In this document: piece by piece, positions 41,296 through 50,300 of the stretch | Layout: each line of letters begins with the position of its first letter | Position numbering within the stretch: position 1 is the stretch's first letter | Assembly (NCBI RefSeq): GCF_000716335.1 | Contig: NZ_KL591025.1 | Span: forward strand, 380-61,111 | Reading direction: 5' to 3' | DNA: 60,732 bases | DNA from: Streptomyces sp. NRRL S-118 | Lineage (GTDB): Bacteria; Actinomycetota; Actinomycetes; Streptomycetales; Streptomycetaceae | Notes under the pieces: model-generated | What the model was told of the DNA's origin: nothing | Seen by the model: only the letters and a program-made list of their open reading frames with translations | The model's database searches: none | Program-made: the position numbers and the translations under genes

Positions 41296-42516
41296 TCAGT
41301 CGGTCTTCGCCGACTCGTCGAAGAACCTGACGATCTGGGGCAGGGCTTGCCGCACCGAGCCGTTGTGGTCGTAGTCGCCGACGTCGGTCAGCCGACGTGC
41401 GGCACCGTTCCTGGTCAACTGGTCGGCACAGTACGCCGCGTGACTGACGTCGACGTCCTTGTCGCCCCGGCCGTAGAAGATCTCCACCGGTACGCTCGGC
41501 CGCCAGTCGCACGTGTTGTCCATCGGGCGCAGTTTGTCCTTCAGGACGCCGTCTGGCTTGCGGATCTTGTTCAGGAAGTCCTCGGTGAACAGGTCCTTGG
41601 AGGTGGCCGGGAGTTCGCTGACAATCTGCCCGGCGGTGTGATGGCCGTCGAAGAGACCCTCCACCTTGCTGTCGTAGGGGGAGCGGAAGACGTCTCCGGG
41701 TGATGTGTAAAGGCCGTACATCTTGTTCCAGGCGGTGACGAAGTAGGCGAGGTAGATGCCGGATTTGGCGATCTTGTCATCGGCCGCGGCGGCCTCGAAG
41801 GCCGAGAGGTTGTAGGGGCCGCTGACCGGGGCGAGTGCCCCCAGCCTGAAGTAGCGGTCGGCGCCATTCTTCTGAAGCGCCCGGCCTACCAGCATGGTCG
41901 CGGGGCCGCCCTGCGAGAACCCGCTGACCTGAACCTTCCGCTTCAGCTCCCGGCCGTTCCGGTGAGCGAGTGTCCGGGCCGCGCGGAGGCCGTCCACCGA
42001 GGCCGCAACGGTGGCCTGAGGGTCACCGTAGGGGTGGAAGCCTTCGCCCGAGCCGAGGCCCACGTAGTCGGGCGCCGAAACGGCCCGCCCGGTCGAGGCG
42101 AACAGCAGGGCGGCAAGCCGGTCGTTCGACTTCGGATTCTCCGAGGCGACGTCCTTGCGGTAGACGGTGGTGCCGTGCAGCCAGGAGACGGTGGACAGGT
42201 GGCGCGTCCCGTTCTTGGGCAGGACGACGAGCTGGCTCGCGGTCGTGGGGGTGCCCCTGCTGTCAGTGGTGCGGTAGGTGACCCGATAGGCGGTCACGCC
42301 GTAGCGGACCTGGGACGAGTCGATCTTTCCCTGGAGTTCCCCGGCCACTTCCTCCGCTGTGAGGTCGGCCGCTTGCTCGACGGAGACGACGGTCCCGCCT
42401 TGTGCCCGCTCGCTGTGGGAGCCGGCCGCAGCCGAGACCGGAGCCACCAGGGCGGACACACTGCCGAGGACCGCCGCACCAGCCAGAATCCGGGTTCTTG
42501 TTCGCCGTGAAGTCAT
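41296..42516 (-). CDS. Secreted lipase/alpha-beta hydrolase
   Basis: A 406-residue exported hydrolase. A signal peptide (RRTRTRILAGAAVLGSVSAL, cleavage near PVSAAAGS) precedes the alpha/beta fold. The nucleophile elbow is VSGFSQGGPA (S201), the acid lies in YGRGDKDVDVS and the His in DYDHNGSV. The family (secretory lipase/triacylglycerol lipase-like) hydrolyses esters outside the cell. No Shine-Dalgarno is evident before the ATG at 42516, but the signal peptide begins there. Confidence 0.87.
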   Translation of the reverse strand: MTSRRTRTRILAGAAVLGSVSALVAPVSAAAGSHSERAQGGTVVSVEQAADLTAEEVAGELQGKIDSSQVRYGVTAYRVTYRTTDSRGTPTTASQLVVLPKNGTRHLSTVSWLHGTTVYRKDVASENPKSNDRLAALLFASTGRAVSAPDYVGLGSGEGFHPYGDPQATVAASVDGLRAARTLAHRNGRELKRKVQVSGFSQGGPATMLVGRALQKNGADRYFRLGALAPVSGPYNLSAFEAAAADDKIAKSGIYLAYFVTAWNKMYGLYTSPGDVFRSPYDSKVEGLFDGHHTAGQIVSELPATSKDLFTEDFLNKIRKPDGVLKDKLRPMDNTCDWRPSVPVEIFYGRGDKDVDVSHAAYCADQLTRNGAARRLTDVGDYDHNGSVRQALPQIVRFFDESAKTD

Positions 42517-42573
42517 GGATGGATCATGCCCGTCGGCCGCTCGGCTGGGACATGGAGCGACCCCCCGGCCTGC

Positions 42574-42592
42574 AAGGGGGGAATACCCCCTT
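42574..42592. terminator. Hairpin between HTH gene and lipase gene
   Basis: AAGGGGG (42574-42580) pairs with CCCCCTT (42586-42592) around a 5-nt loop. It lies 111 bp downstream of the HTH gene stop and upstream of the lipase start, so it probably separates the two transcription units. Confidence 0.6.
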
Positions 42593-42702
42593 GGGGTCCG
42601 TAGGGGATGCCGGATGCCCCCTCATACGGAACAGTGTCCCTGATCTTCCCCATGGTGATGGCGACCCGGCGCAGGGAACGGCCGTCGCAGCGCTTGGGCA
42701 CC

Positions 42703-42990
42703 TCAGCCGCGGGCCACCACCGAGCCAGTCGTGGCCGCCTGGACGCCGGCCTGCTGCCCTGCACGCCTGACATTCCCGGGCTCGGGAGTCAGCAGATCCC
42801 TGATCTCACATCCGAGCACGACACAGATCACGTCCAGGTGCTCCAGGTTCAGGGAGACTGGCTGACCTGACCACAGGCCGGACATCTTCCCGGCCGAGAT
42901 CACCAAGCCGTGTTCGGCCAGGCTCCGCTGGAGCCCGGACGCCTTCCAGATCCCTTTGTTCGCGGCGGTCAGCCGCAGGTTCCACTTCAT
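42703..42990 (-). CDS. Cro/C1-type HTH protein
   Basis: A 95-residue HTH_26/Cro-type protein: MKWNLRLTAANKGIWKASGL, KMSGLWSGQPVSLNLEHLDV and ICVVLGCEIRDLLTPEP. The ATG at 42990 has AAGGA 8 nt upstream. In actinomycetes this small regulator typically follows a tyrosine recombinase gene and overlaps its 3' end, exactly as here. The frame is intact although the integrase is broken, so it may still be expressed or may simply be younger decay. Confidence 0.78.
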   Translation of the reverse strand: MKWNLRLTAANKGIWKASGLQRSLAEHGLVISAGKMSGLWSGQPVSLNLEHLDVICVVLGCEIRDLLTPEPGNVRRAGQQAGVQAATTGSVVARG

Positions 42991-43420
42991 CCCATCGTCC
43001 TTCCAGCCGCTTCGCGGCCCACCGCTGCCCGGACGCCCAGGCGTCCTCGACCCGGGTCTGCTGGACGTGGAAGTACCACCATCGTGGTGGCGATCCAGGA
43101 ATGTCCGAGGACCTTTGGATCCCGAGCGGAACAAGACCCCCGAGATAGAGCCCGGACGCGCAGAAGTGCCGCAGGACGGGCGGCGTGAGCGTGTCGGCCC
43201 AGGCGGGCAGATGGGCCTTGGCCGCGGCGGCCAGGCCGTTGCGCAAGGCGTCGTCGCCAACCCGACGCGAGGAGCCGTCTGCATTCTTGCGCTCGGAGGG
43301 GCACAGCGGGGCACCGGGACGGGCGTGGTCTTCGTCGAACTGGCCCCAGACGTCCTCGAAGTACGTGGTCAGCGCCTGCGCGCGAGCCAGCCGGGTGCCG
43401 CTCGGCGAACCCCGCAGCAC
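42990..43420 (-). pseudogene. Broken tyrosine recombinase (phage-type integrase)
   Basis: The C-terminal third of a tyrosine recombinase remains, split between frames. One frame has TYFEDVWGQFDED, RRVGDDALRNGLAAAAKAHL and PPVLRHFCASGLYLGG. A second has KVLGHSWIATTM. The first then resumes with YFHVQQTRVEDAW and QRWAAKRLEG. The box II His of HxxR is replaced by Pro (PPVLRH), and two compensating frameshifts scramble the region before the Tyr. The N-terminal two-thirds are absent. It cannot be active. Confidence 0.75.
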
Positions 43421-43694
43421 CTTTCCGGTTCCCCGGGGGGCCGTTGCCCGGTGCCCGCGCGGGTACGGGCGCCACCGTCGCACGGGGCCTGGCCGGCGCA
43501 CCGTTCCCGCCGGTCTGGGCCGGGGCATGCTTCCGGTCATGCGCGCCACGTCGAGCGTGGTGCGGGCACCGGCCGGGGGAAGCTGCGCCATCGCTCGCCG
43601 GCGCCGCGGAACGGGCCATGCCGTCGCCGACGCACCGCCCGGCCCGCGTGGGGGACGTGCGGTGAGGTCAGGCTCGGGAGCTCGGTTCCCGCCG

Positions 43695-44756
43695 TCAGGT
43701 GCGCGTCAGCACGTAGTGGACGTGCTCGTCGCTGGAACCGGCCTGCTGGAAGCCCGCGCGGGTGAGGACGGCGTGGGAGGGGGCGTTGTCGTGGTCCACG
43801 GTGGCGCGCAGCAGCTTCAGCTCCGGACGCGCGAAGGCCCATGCGGTCAGGGCGCGCAGCGCCTCGGTGGCGTACCCGTGGCCGCGCGCGGACTTCACGA
43901 GGTCGTAGCCGATCTCGGCGCCGCCGTCGGGGTCAGGGGCGGCGTGGAAGCCCATGGCTCCCACCGCGCGCCGGTCGGAGGCGCGCACGATGGCGTACGG
44001 GCCCCACCCGGGCCGGTACGTCCCCGCCTCGCTGGCCTTGACCACCATGCCACCGGCGAACCGCGTGCCTTCCTCGGGGCCTCCTTCGACCCAGGCGAAG
44101 CCGCCGCTGCCGCCGCCGTGCAGATCGGCCGCGACCACGGGTGACACCTCGCACAGGAAGAGATGCTCGGAGCGGACCGGTTCGGCGTACCAGCGCCAGG
44201 CTCCCAGGCGGGGCAGCCCGTCGAGGTCACCGCGGCCGGTGGCCCACAGCAGCGTCCGCCAGGGATCGGCGCCGTGAGGTGCCTGCGGGAACAGCCTTTC
44301 CAGTGCCCGGGCGCACAGCCGACCGGGCGGCTGCCAGTCGTCCACGCCCAGGGCGCGGAGGATGTCGCGCGCGTGCAGGAGCGCCTCGACCACCCCCATG
44401 GCCGCGAACCCGTCGCCGCCGGCGGCGCCGTAGGTGTGCCAGGCGCGTACGCCGGAGGGTGCCCTGAAGACGGCGGCGGAGAGCAGACCGCCGATGGCCT
44501 CGATGACACGGACCAGCCCGTCCGGCGTGGTCCCCTCTTCGGGGACGATCTCGAAGGGGACGTATCCGTCGGTCGCGCGGCCGGTCAACTGACCGGCGTA
44601 GCCCGCGAAGGCGCCGGCGAGGTGGACGGCGGTGTCGTAGCAGCTCCACTCCAGTCCGGCCGCCGGGACGGACCAGTCCTGGTCCGTCACTGCGCGGAGC
44701 GCCGAGGTGGTGACGCGGACCGCCTCGTCGATGTCGTGTGCACCCATGATCGCCAT
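43695..44756 (-). CDS. Fusion of a maleylpyruvate-isomerase/DinB-like domain and GNAT
   Basis: A 353-residue two-domain protein. Residues 1-~165 are a DinB/TIGR03083-like four-helix bundle (WSCYDTAVHLAGAFAGYAGQ; GFAAMGVVEALLHARDILRA), a fold that uses mycothiol in relatives. Residues ~190-350 are a GNAT acetyltransferase (AVGAMGFHAAPDPDGGAEIG, KSARGHGYATEALRALTAWA, LLRATVDHDNAPSHAVLTRA). The domains normally occur separately, so this is a natural fusion. The ATG at 44756 follows AGGG 10 nt upstream; an alternative ATG is three codons later. Confidence 0.83.
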   Translation of the reverse strand: MAIMGAHDIDEAVRVTTSALRAVTDQDWSVPAAGLEWSCYDTAVHLAGAFAGYAGQLTGRATDGYVPFEIVPEEGTTPDGLVRVIEAIGGLLSAAVFRAPSGVRAWHTYGAAGGDGFAAMGVVEALLHARDILRALGVDDWQPPGRLCARALERLFPQAPHGADPWRTLLWATGRGDLDGLPRLGAWRWYAEPVRSEHLFLCEVSPVVAADLHGGGSGGFAWVEGGPEEGTRFAGGMVVKASEAGTYRPGWGPYAIVRASDRRAVGAMGFHAAPDPDGGAEIGYDLVKSARGHGYATEALRALTAWAFARPELKLLRATVDHDNAPSHAVLTRAGFQQAGSSDEHVHYVLTRT

Positions 44757-45048
44757 GGCGACGACCCTAGGAGCCCGTCTCCTCGCGCGCCAGGCGTTTC
44801 CGGGAGCGGACCCGCGCGGTGCGACACCGACCACGCCGCCCACGACGTCGACGCCGTCAGGCTCGCGGTCGGCGAGAAGACCTCGTTGGCCGATGCCCTC
44901 CGTTCCGGCGCCGCACGTCTCTCCGGCCGGCTGGCCGATCCGTTCAGGCCGCCCTGTCGATACACCAGCCACCGATGGGGGACAGAACCGACGGCGTCGA
45001 CGAGCGACCTGTGACGGCTTGGCGGTACGGACCGCGTCCGGGGACGGC

Positions 45049-46002
45049 TCAGCCCTGCGGAAGAAGTGCCGGCGCCCGCCGCTCCTCGCGGGACACCTCC
45101 AGGACCGCTTTGCCGGAGACGCGGCGCCCGCGGAGGGCTTCGGCGGCCTCGGTGAAGCGGTCCCAGGCCCCCTGCCAGCCGATCTCGACGGTGAGGGCAC
45201 CCTCGGCGGCCAGCCCGGCGAGAACGGCCAGGTCCGGACCGGCACCGCCTTCGATGACGAAGGAGGTCAGCGACTTGGCCGGGCCGACGGTCGCGTACGG
45301 GGGGAAGACCGCGGGCTCGCCGGAGGTCCAGCCGACGCTCTGCACGCTGCCCCCGGGAGCCAGCAGGTGCCATGCCGCGACCAGCTGGGACCCGCCCACG
45401 CTGTCGATGACCACGTCGACGGGCCGCTCGAGTCCCTCCAGACCGACCAGCACCTCGTCGGCCCCGAGCTCCGCGAGCCCCTCCCCGCGGGCCGTCGATC
45501 CCACGGACGCGATCACGTGGGCACCGGCCCTGGCGGCCAACTGGACGGCGAACCGGCCGACTCCACCGGACGCGCCGGTGATCAGCACCGTCCTGCCCGG
45601 TCCCGACCCGGCAGCCCGCAGGGAACGCAGTGCGGCGACGCCGGCCACCGGCAGGGCGACGGCCTTCGCCAGGTCCAGGCCCTCCGGCACCTCGGCGATC
45701 GCTCCCGTGTCGATCGCGACGCGCTCGGCGAACGCCCCGGAGGCCAGCGCCACCACCCGGGTGCCCACCGCCGGACCGGTCCCGTCGGCGGCGGCCCGGA
45801 CCACCACCCCGGCGGCATCGGAACCGAGCACCGCGCCCACCGGGACGCGGCCGGAGCGAGCGTCGTTGAGGTCGCCGTAGTTCAGCGAGGCATGGGAGAC
45901 CTCCACCACGACCTGGCCGGGCGCGGGCACCGGGTCGGGAACCTCGCCCAGGCGAACGGCGGCGGGTGCGGACGGATCGACGACGAGAGCACGAACGGAC
46001 AT
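45049..46002 (-). CDS. NADPH:quinone oxidoreductase-like MDR protein
   Basis: A 317-residue zinc-independent medium-chain dehydrogenase/reductase with the GroES-like part (VVVEVSHASLNYGDLNDARS), the NADP-binding ITGASGGVGRFAVQLAARAG and the C-terminal LRGRRVSGKAVLEV. It probably reduces quinones or enals under electrophile stress. The ATG at 46002 has AAGGGGGAA upstream. Divergent from an HxlR repressor whose palindromic site lies in the 77-bp intergenic region. Confidence 0.9.
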   Translation of the reverse strand: MSVRALVVDPSAPAAVRLGEVPDPVPAPGQVVVEVSHASLNYGDLNDARSGRVPVGAVLGSDAAGVVVRAAADGTGPAVGTRVVALASGAFAERVAIDTGAIAEVPEGLDLAKAVALPVAGVAALRSLRAAGSGPGRTVLITGASGGVGRFAVQLAARAGAHVIASVGSTARGEGLAELGADEVLVGLEGLERPVDVVIDSVGGSQLVAAWHLLAPGGSVQSVGWTSGEPAVFPPYATVGPAKSLTSFVIEGGAGPDLAVLAGLAAEGALTVEIGWQGAWDRFTEAAEALRGRRVSGKAVLEVSREERRAPALLPQG

Positions 46003-46026
46003 GTCTTCCCCCTTGGGTGACGACTT

Positions 46027-46050
46027 GTTACAACAGTCATCATCAGTAAC
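46027..46050. promoter_or_regulatory. HxlR operator (GTTAC-N14-GTAAC)
   Basis: GTTAC (46027-46031) and GTAAC (46046-46050) form an inverted repeat between the divergent oxidoreductase and HxlR starts. A smaller TTGTTACAA palindrome overlaps the left half. The position fits control of both genes by HxlR. Confidence 0.65.
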
Positions 46051-46079
46051 CCTGCTGCTCAGCGGAAGGAGGCACATTC

Positions 46080-46469
46080 ATGTCACCTGGTAACACCCGT
46101 GTTGCCGAAGCGGTGAGGGACGAGGCCTGCCCGGTCACCGAGGTGCTCGACCGTGTGGCGGGCAAGTGGAGCATCGGTATCCTGATCGCCGCCGCCCACG
46201 GCCCCGTCCGCTTCACCGAACTGGAACGCGCCATCAGCGGCATCAGCCGGCGCATGCTGACACTCAACCTGCGCCGGCTGGAGCGGGACGGGCTGCTCGT
46301 CCGCACCGTCCATCCCACCGTGCCGCCCAAGGTCGAGTACAGCCTCACGCCCATGGCCCGGGAACTCCACGCCTCCCTGACCGGGCTGGTGGACTGGGCC
46401 GAGCGCCACCGGGCGGCCGTCGCCGAGGCCCGCGCCGCCTATGACGCGGCGGCGGAGCAGCGACCGTGA
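46080..46469 (+). CDS. HxlR-family transcriptional regulator
   Basis: A 129-residue winged-helix regulator with the HxlR signature: CPVTEVLDRVAGKWSIGILI, RFTELERAISGISRRMLTLN and LERDGLLVRTVHPTVPPKVE. The conserved N-terminal Cys (DEACPVTEV) is the redox or electrophile sensor in relatives. It should derepress the divergent oxidoreductase. GGAGG lies 8 nt before the ATG. Confidence 0.92.
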   Translation: MSPGNTRVAEAVRDEACPVTEVLDRVAGKWSIGILIAAAHGPVRFTELERAISGISRRMLTLNLRRLERDGLLVRTVHPTVPPKVEYSLTPMARELHASLTGLVDWAERHRAAVAEARAAYDAAAEQRP

Positions 46470-46545
46470 CCGTGGCCGTGGCCGGCCGTACACTCGCCGG
46501 AAGTGCCGTACCGGACGCACGGCGTTCGGGCTGGGAGGTGGTGAC

Positions 46546-47190
46546 GTGAGCCGGGTGCCAGGACCGGGAGGGGCTTCCGCCGCTGAGGTGTTCGACGCGG
46601 TGGGCGCGCGCTACGAGGAGGTCTTCGCCGGTGTCCCGGGACAGCTCGCGGCGGTCGACTGGGTCGCCGGGAGCCTCGCGCCGGGGTCCCGTGTGCTGGA
46701 CGTCGGCAGCGGCACCGGCCGCCCCACCGCCGAGGCGCTGGTGAGGGCCGGGTTCGACGTCACCGGGATCGACGTGTCGGCCGAAATGGTGCGGCTCGCC
46801 CGCGAGCGGGTGCCCGGTGCCCGTTTCGAGCAGGTCGACGTCCGGGAACACCGACCGTCGCAGGGCGGGTACGACGCGGTGTGCGCCTTCTTTCCCCTGC
46901 TGATGATGGATCAGCCGGAGATCGTGGAATCCCTGGCGAGGATGGCCTCCTGGGTCTCCCCGGGCGGGGTGTTCGCGATGGCGACCGTGCCCGGCGACGT
47001 CCGGGGCCTCGACATCGTCTGGATGGGCCACGAGGTCACCGTCAGCAGCCTGTCCACCGAGGACCACCTGCGCGTCCTGCGGGACGCCGGCCTCGAGGTG
47101 GTCCATCACCACACCGACCTGTACCGTCCGCACGGCCACGACGCGGAACCGGAGCCGCACCTCTACCTCCACGCGCGGCGCCCTGCCTGA
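46546..47190 (+). CDS. Class I SAM-dependent methyltransferase
   Basis: A 214-residue methyltransferase: motif I RVLDVGSGTGRPTAEAL, then VTGIDVSAEMVRLARERV and the acidic FEQVDVREH. The C-terminus has HLRVLRDAGLEVVHHHTDLY, and the substrate pocket is not assignable. The GTG at 46546 follows GGGAGGTGG. It starts 76 bp after hxlR on the same strand; it may be cotranscribed but does not belong to the oxidoreductase pathway in any obvious way. Confidence 0.87.
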   Translation: MSRVPGPGGASAAEVFDAVGARYEEVFAGVPGQLAAVDWVAGSLAPGSRVLDVGSGTGRPTAEALVRAGFDVTGIDVSAEMVRLARERVPGARFEQVDVREHRPSQGGYDAVCAFFPLLMMDQPEIVESLARMASWVSPGGVFAMATVPGDVRGLDIVWMGHEVTVSSLSTEDHLRVLRDAGLEVVHHHTDLYRPHGHDAEPEPHLYLHARRPA

Positions 47191-47370
47191 TCCGGCGCCC
47201 GCAGCGCCGGAAGCCACGAAGCGATGAGCGAGGTCGGCCTCAGCCATGCGGCGGGTGATCGGGCCGGTTCACCGGTTGGCCGCCCTGCTCGTCCACCTCT
47301 GCCACCACCCGTACACAGTCGCCGGGGTCGGGATCAGCCCGCCGGCGGCCCTCGAACGTCACAACAGGCC

Positions 47371-50300
47371 CTACGGGCACGGTTGCGCCGTGACCGGCTC
47401 CGGGAGGAGGTGGCGCATCAGGCGTGTCGAGGGCAGGCGCGGGAGCAGGTAGGCGTGTTCGCCGCGCGCCGTGGTCTCCTGCAGCAGGCGGTGGAGGGCC
47501 GTGCCGGCCTCCGTCACCCGTCCGACGTGGTGCAGCGCGTCGGCGAGGAAGCCCAGGTGCAGCGGCAGGCGGATCAGGGTGCCCGACGTCTCCAGCCCGG
47601 ACAGCGCCGACGTGAGCAGGGCGATGCCGGCGTCCGGCTCACCGCTGTGGGCGACGGCCCAGCCCTCGCAGACGGACAGCATGTGCGTCCAGTAGCGCAG
47701 CCCGTAGCGGTCGGCGACCTCACGCCCTTGTCCGCCGGAGTTCCGCGCCGTCGCGACGTCCCCCTCCAGGGCCGCCAGGACGGCGTCCACGTACAGCGCG
47801 AACGCCCGGTCGTTGGGACGGCTGTCGTGGCGGGTGAGGGCGAGCAGTTCCACGCGGCGTGCCGCGGCAGCGTCCTCGTCGCCCATCAGCCAGCGCGTGA
47901 AGGCGTCGTACGAACGGCACGAGACCCTCGGGTCGTGCTGGAAGTAGCGCGCCACCCGGCGCCCGCCCTCGGTGCCCAGTGCGTCCGCCCGCTCGACGGC
48001 GTCCTCCAGTTCGGCGAGCGCTTCCGGCAGCCGGCCCCGGACGTGCAGGACGATGCCGCGGCCGTATCTCGCCCCGAGGTACGCGACGGGGTCCTGCGGT
48101 GTCCCGGGCATGGCGCGCAGCCGGTCGGAGAAGCCGAGGGCGCCGTCGTACCGGCCCGTGACCAGGTTGGCCGTGCACAGGGACCACAGGACGGTGGGCT
48201 GGTCCGTGGCGCCGGTGACGGGGTTGAGGGCCCTGCTGCGGGTGAACGCCGCTTCGGCGTCGGAATCGCCGTATCCCCGCGTGGTCGCGAGCATCTGGCC
48301 GAGCTGGATCTGCAGTTGCTGTTCCAGCAGCGGAGCGGTGTCGTCACCGGGCGGCAGCAGGCGTACGAGGTCGATGGCGCGCCGCAGCCACATCTCCGCC
48401 TGCTCGTAGGCCAGGCGCAGCTCGGCCTCCTCCCCGGCGCGGCACAGGGCGGGCAGCGCCTTGGCCGGTGACAGGACCCGCGAGCCCTCCCAGGCGTGGT
48501 GGGCGAGTTGCTCGACCCCGTCGTGGCGGCCGGCGGGCCGGGCCGCGAGCGTCTCCGCGATCCGGGCGTGCAACTGCGCCCGCCGGCGGCGGCTGAGTTC
48601 GCCGTAGAGCGTCTCCCGGACCAGGGCGTGGGTGAAGTGCAGGCCCCCGCTCCCGGCCGGGTCCTCGGACAGCAGCTGTGCGCGCAGGGCCGGTTCGAGG
48701 TGGTCGCAGACGGCGTCGTCGTGGCCGGACACCTCCGCCAGCAACCGTGGGTCGATCTCCGAGCCGATCACGGCGCACAGGCGCAGCAGGTCCCGGGTGG
48801 CTTCCGGGAGGGCCGCGAAGCGCTGCGTCAGCACCTCGCGCACGCCCGACGGCACGTGGGTGAACAGCCGCCGCACGGCGCGCGGATCATGGAGCCGGGC
48901 GGGATCGCCCAGCAGGGACATCAGCTGGTTGACGAAGTACGGGTTGCCCTTGCTGCGCTCGTGCAGCCGCTGGACGGTCGCGCGGGAGACCCCCGGCCCG
49001 GACGCGGCGGAGACCAGGACGGACACCGCCTCCTCGGGCAGCCCGTCCAGCTTGATCGTGTCCGTTCGGGGACTCCACAGCGTCTCGCCCAGGGCTTGGC
49101 CGAGTTCGGGGTCGCTCTCGATCTCCCAGGTGCGTGCGGTGATCACGATGCCGAGGCGCCTGCCGTTGAGCCGGCTGGTGAGCAGGCGCAGCAGCTGGAG
49201 GGAGGGAGCGTCCGCCCAGTGCAGGTCCTCCAGCATGAGCAGCAGCGGTGCGTCGTCCGCCAGGGAGAGAAGCGTCTCGCAGACGGCGTCGTACGTACGG
49301 AAGCGGTCGGGCGCCACCTCCGGGTGGCGGTCGCGGTGCCGGTGCTCGTCGGGCGAGCTGTCGAGCAGCGGGGAGAGGCCGTCGCCGAAACGTTTCCGCA
49401 CGGCGGCGAACGCCTCCGGCCGGGATGCGGCCACCTGACGGAGCACTTGCGTCCACAACCAGTACGGCGGCGTTCCCGGACCCGGGAAGCAGTAGCCCCA
49501 CAGGGCCTCCACCCGGTCGTTGCGCACCCGCTGGGCGACCTCCGACAGGAGCCGGGACTTGCCGATGCCCGGCTCTCCCAGCACGGCGGCGAGACGGCCC
49601 TTGCCGCCCAGGAGGTCGGCCACCAGGATGCGCAGCGCCGCCAGCTCGCTCTCCCTGCCGACGAACGACCGCCGGTCCCGCGAGGTGTGCGGCTGCGCGG
49701 CGGGAGGAGGCGCGGCGGTGCCTGCGCCGTGGCTGTCGCGGCCGGTGGCGGTGGCGGTGTGATGCGTGCCGGGGTGGTCCGTACTCGCGGACGGTGGGCG
49801 GCTCTCGGCAGCCCAGGGCGCGGCGGGCGGGAGAGTCGGTGCCACCGGGAGGGGCGCAGAAGCCGGGCTGACAGGGGCGGCCGGGGTGGACGGGAGGGCC
49901 GCCGGGGACGGCCGGGGCGTCCGGACCGGGCCGGACCGGAGCGGGGCCCGGCCCGTACGGGGTACGCGGCGTTCCGTGACGGTGCCGGGTGCGCCTGCCG
50001 CCGCCTCCGGCGTCACTCCACCGGGCGCCGTCCCCGGTGCGATCGGCGGAAGCACGGGCTGCTGCGGTGGCGTCGCCGGGTGTTCGCCCAGCGCGGCCCG
50101 TGGGGACTCCGTGGAGCCGGTCGGACCGGGTGACCGGGCGGGGAGGGCGGGCGCCTGGGCGGTGTGGGTGGGCAACTCCTGGCGGAGGATGGCCCGGTGG
50201 AGCCGCTGCAGCTCCTCTCCGGCGTCCACGCCCAGCTCCCCGGCGAGCCAGTCGCGGGTCCGCGCGTACACGTGCAGCGCGTCGGCCTGGCGGCCGAGCC

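Noticed and set aside
48496..50133. 545-codon open frame on the plus strand
   Set aside because: Antisense to the SARP-ATPase gene; no domain, no ribosome-binding site.
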